From contig NC_080722.1 of NCBI RefSeq assembly GCF_019097595.1, positions 17,712,630-17,776,629 on the forward strand: DNA of 64,000 bases, given 5' to 3'. The position numbers and the translations under genes are program-made. Positions 13,287 through 22,826 of the stretch are shown one piece after another. Position 1 is the stretch's first letter. Each line of letters opens with the position of its first letter. This DNA is from Hemibagrus wyckioides. Lineage: Eukaryota; Chordata; Actinopteri; Siluriformes; Bagridae. Below the pieces are notes generated by a model, which saw nothing but the letters and a program-made list of their open reading frames with translations, was not told the origin of the DNA and did no database searches.

Positions 13287-15418
13287 TGGTACAACACATT
13301 TGCAGAATAATGAAGTGCTAATGCCATCAATGTTACTTGTAGTTCTGTTAGGTTCATCAATAAACACACAATCAGCACCTTAACACTGTAATTACGGCAA
13401 ATACAATGCTAACTGCTAATGGAATTCATATTCGCGATTAAAGAAAGGAGCAAAGGCATTAGGGGTCTGATTAGATGGTGAGGATTAACCTTTATGATGC
13501 GGCCACACACTTGGATAGAGTTTTGTAGACTGCAGTGTGTTGTTGTGAACATTTGTAGCGACACTTTCTCATGCTGTTTACTTTACGTTATTGTCCGGTA
13601 TTCTCTGACGACTCTAAGCAGGTAAGCACACATACTGTGAACCAGGGAAATAAAAGCACAGACAGAGAATCAGTGTTTCTTGATGGCTGTAAACAATATC
13701 CTGGTTTTGGGAAAGAAGTAGCAACATCTGAATTACTCTCAGGGTGTTGCCTGTTTTGCAGTAGTCTTAATTTTAAATTAAAATCAGGGCTGGGATAGGC
13801 ATTCAGTCTACAAGAGCAGTATAGTGATATAAAGGCTGAAATTGTAGGTGGGATGCAGACTCTTTACCAGAATACTGCAGGCTTTAATCTTCCTCTGGAC
13901 ACCGCCTCTGTTCTCCAGAGCGAGGCAGAACTCTTGACTTGCTTTAAGGACACTGCAAAACCGCACCCCTCCCTTTTCTCTCACAAAAGCACGGCCGCTT
14001 CGAATACAAAATGGGGTTCCTTACTGTGTTCCTGCTAGTGAATGAAAATGAGACAAATGTGATGAGAAAATGTGGGTGGCTTTCTAGCGAGTGGCAAAAC
14101 TTATAGCATTTCATAAAATATAAGCACGCTGTACAATCTGCTTATTTTTTTCTTGTACGCATACCATATTTCTATTGTGACTGCACTCGTCCTCAAACGT
14201 ATGCATTTTCCCCAAGCCCAATATATCATTTTAAAGTCCGAAGGAAAACTTCACAAGGAGTATTTAAATTTTTCATTACAGTAAGTATAGATGGCATAAA
14301 AAATGGTAGCTTAGCAACTGCTCCCAGGCTTTATAATCAGAGGATTGTGTAGGCTGTTCATTCAGAGATGCTCAAAAGCCTACATGCAAAAATATTTCAA
14401 ATTATTTACTCTTTTCTCATTATGTAATAGCACCTGATTTTTGCATTTCATCTTTTTTTTATGCGTACACTTTATACTCTTGAACCTTAACATTAACTGC
14501 CAACTGCTGTATTGCTTCCTGCGCAGTGAATACTTAACTCAGCTAAGCATTAAAACACTCCTATGTTAGAGACTACTATTAAATTAAAACACAGGCTTAA
14601 CAAGCAGAACTACATTTCAGTTATAGCGCAGACTAAACCAGTCGGAGTGTTATTTAGCAGCAACACTTTCATAACACACTCTAGTGGGAAAACAGCACCA
14701 CAGTGTACCTTTCAGGAAACAAACTCTTGTTCCTGACATGGTTTGCTCAAGGGTATGCCTTTTGTACCTAATTGTACACGATTGTTTAAAATATAAATGC
14801 ACTTTTGAGGGGACATTTAATACTGTACGTCCCTGTACAGTACTCTGTTTATCTGACAATGTCCTGATCGAAATGTAAAGTATTAATAAAAAGGGAGACT
14901 TTCTGGGAAGGAGATCGTTGTTAAATAAATCTGTGTGGGACATAGAAGTGAGACTAAAAATTAACACACATCAGCCTTTGCCAAAAGGAAATCTCTCATG
15001 TCAAGGTACACTAGGTCTTCCCCTTTTAATTAATTTTTCATTTTCACAACATCTGTGCCTGGTTCTCTGTAGGCTAATGCAACAGCATGCCTCATCATCT
15101 CTCAAGATTAAAGGTAGCAGTTAAACAATAAAAATGAGTGCTTTATGTTTTATGGTGTGTGCAATATGTGTGTTAGGAAGAGCGATGTGTAGCCTATGGA
15201 GCTTTGTGTACTGCGATGAAGTATATAGGCTCTGAGCAGAAGCTGCAGATGGAGCAGGCATGGCTGGAGCGTGTGCTAACTTCACGAGCACACAGCTTCA
15301 AACTCAGACATCCTGTCAGCTGAAGCCTCCTCCATCAGCGCGGTAAGAGTGACTGCCTCTGACAGCTGAGCATCTCTACCTGCCAAACGTCTGCAGGCAT
15401 GGAAAATCAATGAAATGG
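13286..15418. other. Noncoding DNA upstream of the shisa6 promoter region
   Basis: No supported gene, RNA or transposon. Short frames at 13571-14038 and 14650-15124 lack recognisable features. Being 1-3 kb upstream of the likely shisa6 promoter, the region could hold distal regulatory sequence, but nothing specific can be read. Confidence 0.45.
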
Positions 15419-15724
15419 GTGGAGATAAAAAAAAAAAGAAGAAACAAAGAGCAGAGATATATAGAAAGAAAACAGTAGCAAATCTAAGAGGGAAGATGAG
15501 GAAGTAAAAGAGACATGGAGAGAGATTACAGAAGGAAAGATAAAAAAAAGGAATGGGAGGGAAAGCAAACTATAAATGAGATAGAGTGTGGGGAAGATAA
15601 AAAAGACAGAGAGAGTGGAAAAGATGGGGGAAAGAGAAAGATAGGGGGAAATGACAGACAGGAAGATAAGTAAGAAAGGTGGGGCAGAGATGGGAAAATG
15701 AAAAAAGAAAGATGCAGAAGAAAA

Positions 15725-15759
<35 letters not shown>

Positions 15760-15946
15760 ATGATAGAGACTGGGAGAACGTGAGCATTAAAGAGAGCAAG
15801 ACAGGGAAGGTGAAATAGTGGCAGACAAGAAGAATGAGATGGAAATATAAGAGAGAGAGGAAGAGAGTCAGATAGAAAGAAAGAAGAAAGATGAGAAAGA
15901 GACACAGGAAGAGAGCATGTGAAAGATGAGAAAGAAAGACAGACGG

Positions 15947-15993
<47 letters not shown>

Positions 15994-16033
15994 TGACAGG
16001 GAGAAATACAGAGAGGCAGAAGAAGAGGGGGGT
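15419..16033. repeat. 0.6-kb purine-strand (GA-rich) tract
   Basis: The plus strand is overwhelmingly A and G (roughly nine in ten bases by eye) for about 600 bp. It includes perfect GA dinucleotide runs at about 15730-15755 and 15954-15989. Serine/leucine/phenylalanine-rich open frames on the opposite strand (15407-15905) are compositional artefacts. The tract ends about 120 bp before the GC-rich promoter-like segment. Confidence 0.9.
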
Positions 16034-16149
16034 GAGGAGGAATAGACTAACGCTGCATTTGTTTAAACAATGGATTAACTAATGTCATTACGCGTCTGTG
16101 AACATTTTCATGGCGCAAATGAAAAGTAACTTAGAGAGCAGAAACTGTA

Positions 16150-16348
16150 AAGGATGGGCGACATGCTTTGCACTGAGCCTGACATGTTTGCGCGAGAGCA
16201 GCGGCAGCAACAGCGCTCGGAGCCGTGACGTCAGCAGCGCTCTTAATGATGCAAGGCAGAAGGGCGCGAGGCTGCTGACACCCAGCTCACTCAGCGCTCC
16301 GCCAGCGGCCGGGCACCCAGCAAGCACCGCGCCACGCGCCACGCGCAG
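16150..16348 (+). promoter_or_regulatory. shisa6: Probable CpG-rich promoter and noncoding first exon of shisa6
   Basis: Composition switches abruptly from AT-rich to GC/CpG-rich at about 16190-16348. The segment contains a perfect CRE palindrome, several GCGC motifs, and ends with ACGCGCAG followed by GTAAGT (GT at 16349-16350), a near-ideal vertebrate 5' splice site. It lies 1 kb upstream of the shisa6 start codon on the same strand. I infer a promoter plus a spliced 5' UTR exon. The transcription start cannot be fixed from sequence. An 84-codon open frame (16098-16352) crosses it but has no recognisable domain. It could alternatively belong to another transcript. Confidence 0.5.
16226..16233. 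promoter_or_regulatory. Consensus cAMP response element (CRE)
   Basis: The 8-bp palindrome TGACGTCA is the full CREB/ATF site. It sits within the GC-rich segment, about 120 bp upstream of the strong splice donor at 16349. A CRE in a CpG-rich promoter of a synaptic gene would suit activity-dependent control, but that is inference. Confidence 0.55.
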
Positions 16349-16815
16349 GTAAGTCCCGCTCACGGTTCATGCTCGGACACCAATGTTTCAAGTTCATTTA
16401 AAAAGAAAAAAAAATGGGAAAAAATAAAAAGGTAACACTGACTACATCCCAGACCGTATCCTGCTGTACTACATAGTGTTTAAAATGGACAAGAACCTTC
16501 TACAAGTGGAGTAGAAATTTAATCTACAGTTAAAATGCGGTTTGGAACATAGCCAGTGTCTTATTGATTAACAACGTTTCTGATCGCTTACCAAACCCTT
16601 AACGCACGTGCGCTCTAGAACAGTTTGTTCTCTCTGTTACAAATAGCAACGAATTCAGAAGTGATTCTTTAAACAAAGTGTGTGTTTTATGTTGCATATT
16701 TTATGGTTATTAGTTGTAGTGAAATGTGTTTTTCTGGAATGCATGTATAGTGTTAAAATATTAGCTATGACACTAGTGCACGCTTGTGCGCAAAGAAACG
16801 GCAGAGCAGTGTCCA

Positions 16816-16916
<101 letters not shown>

Positions 16917-17036
16917 TTAAAGCACACCTTCAAAAGTACTTCTCCTGCTTGATCCTCCCCCTCATCAACATTTAATGCCATGTCTAGTTTAATTTACGGT
17001 CAAATAACAGTGAAGTGCGTGTGTGCTTCTTGCCAG

Positions 17037-17349
17037 AGCAAGATGAAAAGCAGGAGGTAAAGCTCGCTGGCTCAGAGCTCTTGCTCAGGGCGCCGACTGG
17101 AGACGCAGGACGAGCGATGTGTGTTCATCTCTGTGACTGGCACGTCTCCTCTCTGTCCATCAAAAGCACGCGATTCCAATTATACTAATGGCGCTGTCCA
17201 CGTAGCCTGTAATGTTCTTAGGAGACTCCTAGCAGAGATGCAGAGAAACGGAGGAAACTGGAACTTTAGGACCGTGTAGGACACAAGAAAGCAAATCATC
17301 GGCAGGAAAAAAGGTGAACTAAAACTAAAAAAGGAGGCTAGAACGAGCC
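17037..17349 (+). other. shisa6: Probable 5' UTR of the shisa6 coding exon
   Basis: A plausible acceptor, GTGTGCTTCTTGCCAG, ends at 17036, 313 bp before the start codon. It would pair with the donor at 16349. The following sequence is moderately GC-rich and contains an in-frame TAA at 17326-17328, 24 bases upstream of the start codon, which fixes the downstream ATG as the first possible start in that frame. The acceptor position is a guess. The exon could instead have its own transcription start. Confidence 0.4.
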
Positions 17350-17894
17350 ATGGGCCATCCTGCTCCTTGGGCCATCCTGCTCCTTTTGATTTATCTGGAC
17401 CCATTGAGTGTGCTCTGCACGTCGACAGCAAAGCGCACGAAAGTGGCACCGCGGCGGAACGCCAAGCCCAAGGAGCTGAACGGCACCGCGCACTCCCAAG
17501 TGCCCGCGCCCGCGCCCGTTCCCGCTGCGGGTCAGAATCACGACACGTGCCTGGGCTACTACGACGTGAGCGGCCAATTCGACCGAGAATTCGAGTGCAA
17601 CAACACGGACCATCGCTACTGCTGCGGCTCCTGCTACCTTCGCTTCTGCTGCCAGTTCCGGGGCAACCGGCTGGACCAGCGCACGTGCAAGAACTACAAC
17701 AAGCCCGACTGGGTGAAAACCGCGGCACCGTCACCTGCCCCGACCAGCGAGCCGTACGACCCGAGCGCCGACCAGACCAACACGGCAGTTTACATCACGT
17801 GTGGCGTCATAGCCTTCGTCATCGCCCTCGGCGTTTCGGCTAAGGTCGCCTACGACAAGGCCACGAGGCCGCCTCAGGAAATGAACATACACAG
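17350..17894 (+). CDS. shisa6: Shisa6 coding exon 1: signal peptide, Shisa cysteine domain, transmembrane helix
   Basis: Encodes residues 1-181 plus two bases of codon 182 of a Shisa-family type I membrane protein. In mammals SHISA6 (CKAMP52) is an AMPA-receptor auxiliary subunit at excitatory synapses. Visible parts: a hydrophobic signal peptide (about residues 1-23); a basic/proline linker with sequon N44-G-T; and the Shisa domain with eight cysteines (67, 83, 91, 92, 95, 100, 101, 113), motifs GYYDVSGQFD and YCCGSC, and sequon N84-N-T. A transmembrane helix (about 147-164, VYITCGVIAFVIALGV) and the juxtamembrane KATRPPQEMNIHR follow. GYYDVSGQ, ECNN and ITCGVIAFVI point to SHISA6 rather than SHISA7 or SHISA9. 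The start has a strong context (GCCATGG) and an upstream in-frame stop. The exon ends at ACAG|GTGAGA, phase 2. The ectodomain linker appears shorter than I recall for mammals. Confidence 0.95.
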
Positions 17895-19779
17895 GTGAGA
17901 GTATAGGGACTAAGCACACACAACAGCATACTTTAGTAAATAGTATGTATAAAATAATAGCTACACCATTTACACTAAGTGGCATGCTATTTTCACACAA
18001 TATGTAGTACAGCAATATTTGTTGGAGAATGGATATTTTATGTAAAAAAGTGTCCACCCACACAGGTCACCACAAGTGTCAAGGCATTTTTGCAATACTC
18101 TTTTGTATTTGAAAATTGAAGCCAAAACAAAACAGAGATGCTTTATTATTTGTGATTTTTATATGCAACCAGAGTTGATGTAATTGCCAATCTAGATGCC
18201 TGCTGAAAACTCTTAAAAGTTGTACAGAAGTATGAAATTCTACATAAACGTATAGGCACATAAACCTACAGCAGAATTTAAAGGCCCTTGCTGATTTTCT
18301 ATGTAAAGTCTCCAAAGCCGGTGGACAGGGTTTTGAACACAAAGTTTTATCATCCCTAAGCACTGACTAAAGCAACTATTTCTCCTAAAAACTTCTGGTC
18401 TTGGAGATAGGAGGTTTGTGAGTAAATTGTAACCTGTGCAGTCTTCCTCTTCTGTAGATGTGCCTCTTTTTCGCATCGCTGCCTGCACGCAATATTAGAT
18501 GTGGTATGAGCTGGTCGTGACCAGATTCTCAAGCAGCGCTGAATATTCGTCATTATGTTGCTCTGTGGTCATCATTTCTAGCCAAACACCCCATGCATAC
18601 GGTCAAGAGAGAAGCTTTACAGCTCATTAACTATACTTCAATTTTACTTTCCATTTGAAGTGTTCAATAAAAGCTGATTTTATAATGACATCCCCCTGAC
18701 TGGGGGGACATCATAAAGCCTCACAATTCATTTATGAAGGAGAAGATGATCTCTGGTTCTCATTTCAGTATCACATTATTTTTCAGAGGACAAGGACTAT
18801 TTCATGTCTTAGTAATAAGCAAATGAGGCCAAAAAGCTGATTGGCTATTTTCCCTCAGCATCACATCTTCCCACTGTCGTGTAACCATGGCTGTGTGACA
18901 CAGCGGCAGGGTTAGAGGCAAGGCAAGGCACTAGTGATGAAAATGTGTCCACTGGTGAGCTCAATAAATCCTGTGTGGTATATAAATGGATATGTCATTT
19001 TTATTATTGAATATTTCTCAATTTATCATTTTGCTGCTCAGCATGGATCAATACTGCTGAGTTTTATAGGTTTACAGATTCACTAGTGTGGCCTCTGTGC
19101 CTATTAGTCTCTGACTCCTAACAGCATTTTAACACATATTTTTAATTAAAGTGTTACTTTGTGCACAACACTGTATGCATTATATCACACCCTGTTGTTC
19201 CATTGCAGTGTATCTTAACAAAAAACCTCCAGATCTGTATCACATTAAAACATTGAATGATTTAAATGATCACACTTTCATGCAAGAAAGTACAACATCA
19301 CTGCAAATGTTTTTGCACTTAGATGGCAAAAGAGGTGAAGGAGGTTCTAATAGTTGTGGTGCATGGAAAATGTGGCTTTTTGTGTAAATATTCCAAATCT
19401 TCTGAGCAAACAAATAAACACGCAGAATAATAATGTAATTGGATAGTGTGGTGTTGACATTTCCATTATGCTAATGAGACGAAGGGGAGCAAATAGCAAA
19501 GAGATTGGCTTTCTGCGTATTAAAATAAACATAAATAACACAATATCTATAATCTGGAATGATTCTAAAATGCAAACATTATCTATACACGAATGCTGCC
19601 ATGCTCTTTTCAATGATAAGGTGATAAAACCTATGCAACCATATCAGTTTGCTTAACCACATCACATTCAGTTGTGTTTGTATGTCATTTTCCTTGCAGG
19701 ATTTTTGCACTCTGTTAAACTGCAGAGGAATTGTAAATCATTCATGTTTACACTGTATCTATGTGATCGTTTCCTGCAG
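17895..19779 (+). other. shisa6: shisa6 intron 1
   Basis: A 1,885-bp intron from donor GTGAGA to acceptor TTTCCTGCAG. It joins AG to A to make arginine 182. No other gene is seen. The segment 18660-18900 is complex unique-looking sequence without strong repeats, and might contain conserved noncoding DNA. Confidence 0.85.
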
Positions 19780-19940
19780 AGCTCTAGCAGATATATTGAG
19801 GCAGCAAGGACCCATTCCCATATCCCAGTATGACTGTGAAAACTTTGCGGCAATGAACAGCTCATCCAAAGACGACACTCCACAGCGGACAGGCTCCAAA
19901 AACCACTACACCCCTGTTCACACATCCAAATCCAATCACG
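19780..19940 (+). CDS. shisa6: Shisa6 coding exon 2: proximal cytoplasmic tail
   Basis: A 161-nt exon that completes arginine 182 and encodes 53 further residues, starting ALADILRQQGPIPISQYD and running to KNHYTPVHTSKSNH. This closely resembles the juxtamembrane cytoplasmic sequence I know for SHISA6 (ALADILRQQGPIPI and KNHYTPV), which secures the paralogue call. Flanks are CTGCAG before and G|GTGAGA after, leaving phase 1. The tail is rich in Ser/Thr/Asn and predicted disordered. An unspliced reading frame at 19649-20056 merely reads through this exon into intron. Confidence 0.93.
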
Positions 19941-20514
19941 GTGAGATTCGAGACAACACTCTTGAGTACTACCACTTTTGCATTTCACTTTCATTTCACT
20001 TAATAAATTGGGATAAGCATAATACAGAGGAATGTTCTAGTGTGATGACATTGTAATTTCCTGAAAATATAGTAATAAATAAACTGAAATGTATTAAAAA
20101 GCCAAACTGGGATACCAAGGCATATTCAAAGCCGCATTGTATTTATTTAAATTGATGCAATTTCAGTCCAGGCTTGTCTGTCTCATTCACAGCGAGGTTG
20201 TTAGACTGCTGTGTTCAGCATACATCAGCGAGCTCATCGCTGGATTTTATGGGTTTCACTGTTGTCGAGGGGCCAGACATGTGTCACTCAAACAGTGACG
20301 CTGAACACCCAAGCAGTTGAAAATGAGCTAACGTGCTTGTGCTTCACTTCTGCACTGCACATTAATCTGGCATGTTAACCTTCACTCATCAGCTGATTTT
20401 CCCAGGCCAAATTCAGGCACATTCATAAACAATTGTGCAATTATGAGCCAGCTATCATTTTGGTATGGGTTCAAACTGGATGCTGTCATCAACAACACTA
20501 TTTAATTCATATGA

Positions 20515-20671
20515 TTATTTGGGACGGGATATTTTTGTGATCCGCCCTGTGATGGACTGGTGACCTGTCCAGGGTGCCTTTTGCCCAGTGTGTGCTGGGA
20601 TAGGTTCCAGCAGATCCCCTTGACCCTAATTAGGAATAAAGCGAGTATAGACAATGGATGGATGGATATTT
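20515..20671 (+). mobile_element. LINE/SINE 3' tail ending in (GGAT)n
   Basis: Contains the widely dispersed fish retroelement tail CCCTGTGATGGACTGGTGAC, GTGCTGGGATAGGTTCCAGC and ACAATGGATGGATGGAT. This is typical of L2/CR1-group LINE 3' ends and SINEs that borrow them. Only the tail is present, consistent with 5' truncation. The opposite-orientation relative is at 36845-37142. Confidence 0.8.
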
Positions 20672-21519
20672 TTATGATCCCTGATTCCATATTTAGTCAT
20701 ATAATATAGAAGGTTGAATATAATATAGAAGTCTTGGGTGGAGACTCAAATCTGCACAGTCTCACAGTACACCATCCCACACTCTCCATGAAGCTCGGTC
20801 ACAGCGGTTTGTGTCCACTGATCTCCAGTCAGTGGTGCGAGTGACTGAATGTGTTGTGTTTTGCTGAGCTTGCTTGTCCCTGTTGACCTTGTATTGTCAT
20901 CCTGGCACCAGAGGTCAGTTATGACCGAGATTCACAGAGGGGGCTCACACTAGAGACTCTGTCTGACATTAGATTTACTGGAAGGCTCCAGGGGATTGTG
21001 GGTAATTTCTATATAAATTGGAGTCCTGCGCACTGACAGAGTGAGTACAGTGTCAGTGTCAGTTTAAACAGAACATGCATAATGATGTGCCCTGATCCAG
21101 GAAAACTACAAAGAAATCTTCGGATTTCTAAGAATGCATACTGAATGGATTTTTTTTTGTATATGATTATTTGCATTATTGCGGTACTTTAGATGTATGT
21201 CCTTCATCATCTTTTAGAAACATGATTGAAAGTTTGTCCTTGCTACAGGGATAATTTGATTAATTAATATACATTAATTACTAGATTAAAAAATTAATTG
21301 ACAAAGCAGAATGGAGCATTAATATGACCTCTTAAAACGACTAAAAACAAATTTTTTGTATTGCCGTAGGTCAGTATATCAGTGGCATCCATCTCTCCGT
21401 GTACCTGTCTGCTTTTCTCACATGCTATAAGAGATGTTGGAAATTCACGTTACTTGTTAAACAATGATTTAATTCATTCAACATGTGAATTGCCACTAGG
21501 TACTTTCATAATTATATGC

Positions 21520-21521
<2 letters not shown>

Positions 21522-21555
<34 letters not shown>
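21522..21555. repeat. (CT)n microsatellite
   Basis: Perfect CT dinucleotide run of about 34 bp within intron 2. Confidence 0.95.
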
Positions 21556-21559
<4 letters not shown>

Positions 21560-22727
21560 TATATCACGGCCTTTATATTTGTTCTCCAGCAATTAAAATT
21601 AAAATTGCACAGGCCATGATCTCTTAGTAATAAGTGAGATTTTCCCCTGAGGGTCTGAAAACTCTCACACACATCCAGAGATGAGGATATTAACACCTGC
21701 TGTATCAGTCCGTTTCTGCTTCAGGACACACCTGAGGCAAAGTGTTGCATCAAACGCACACTTGCACTGACAGTACCAAGGTGTTGTCATTTAAAAGTTC
21801 CTGTGACATGACTGAAAGCTGAACTTGATTTCACAATACCCCAGGGAGATTAATAGAACAGTTGGTTATATTTAGCCAGTTGCATAGTGGAGATTCATAA
21901 TGAAGGCTTAGCTGGATCACTCAGTTGCTCCTGTCAGCTACTGCAGTGACTCTCTAAAGGCCCAGTGTCTGGTTGATTTGGTGGCTTTGTTCAATTTGAA
22001 CCACCCTGTCACACACTCAATTATTTGATTCATCATATGATGTGTCAGAGCTCGCCTGTGCCGTGGCACAAGGCAGTTGTGCTGCATTTGTTTTGCTGGG
22101 TTTGTCCAAGCGTTACTTGAGATCAAAACTTCACTGAAAGCTAAAACCAGTGAAGCTACTGAATAGAGCTTATAACCTATTACAAGACCAGTCCATTTTT
22201 CATTTGCCAGTTCCGCCTTACTCCATTTCACGCATCCCTTTTAGCTTCTGAATAGCACTGCTATGATTTTTCTAATTCTGAGCAGACCACAGAATTAATA
22301 GCAGTCTAATATCTATTGTGTCCTCAATCCTGTGATGTAATTGAATACTTTCATGGACGTTTCCCATTCTTATTTTGCCAGCCAGTGTGTCATGTAATTG
22401 CCTTTGGATTATATATCTGATGGGTTTAAGCTTCCACATGGCATCCAAGGTTATCATCAGAATATCAGATTCAGTATTATACTTGGTATTGCACTGGTAA
22501 TTACAATGTCAAGAGCCGAAATACCACCTTAGGATGCGTGCAGGATCCTGATAGTCACCCCACCTGCACAAGCAAGGTGACTTCATGTCTGAATTATGGA
22601 AAGTCATAACTCCGGGTGCCGAGGGAATTTTGCTGTTTATGGCATTCAGCTTCTGTTTAGCCTGAAACGAGAGTCAACTGAAAGCGTAGATGCTGCTTGG
22701 GCCTCACGGTCAACTCACTCATTGCAG

Positions 22728-22826
22728 GCGGACACTACTCGAAGGAGAGCGTCCGTGGCGGAGGACACGATCTTCACAACTTCATCTCGTCTGGCTTCGT
22801 GACTCTGGGGAGAGGCCATGGAAAAG
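22728..22826 (+). CDS. shisa6: Shisa6 coding exon 3: symmetric cassette-type exon of the cytoplasmic tail
   Basis: A 99-nt exon entered and left in phase 1, so it is frame-neutral. Joined to exon 2 it encodes GGHYSKESVRGGGHDLHN followed by FISSGFVTLGRGHGK. There are no in-frame stops. The acceptor is CATTGCAG and the donor AAAAG|GTAATG. The DLHNFISSGFVTLGRGH segment fits my recollection of the alternatively included part of the SHISA6 tail. Its 33-codon length and identical boundary phases fit a cassette exon, so isoforms with and without it are likely. Gly/Ser-rich and basic, with no catalytic motif. Confidence 0.85.

Larger units (their letters stand above)
19941..22727 (+). other. shisa6: shisa6 intron 2
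   Basis: A 2,787-bp intron from GTGAGA to CATTGCAG. It contains a LINE-type 3' tail at 20515-20671 and a CT microsatellite at 21522-21555. No other gene is evident. Confidence 0.82.

Noticed and set aside
15407..15905. 130- and 111-residue Ser/Leu/Phe-rich minus-strand frames
   Set aside because: Compositional artefact of the purine tract. Two overlapping frames remain open for the same reason and no domain is visible.
17180..17734. 184-residue minus-strand frame and the 158-residue plus frame at 17367-17843
   Set aside because: Shadows of the GC-rich shisa6 exon 1 in other frames. The Shisa domain is unmistakable in the 17350 frame.
18686..18716. Hairpin ATGACATCCCCC...GGGGGGACATCAT as a terminator or structured RNA
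   Set aside because: The stem has mismatches, it lies in an intron, and terminator hairpins are not expected in a vertebrate gene.
19649..20056. 135-residue open frame
   Set aside because: It reads intron sequence into exon 2 and out again. The supported coding part is only 19780-19940.
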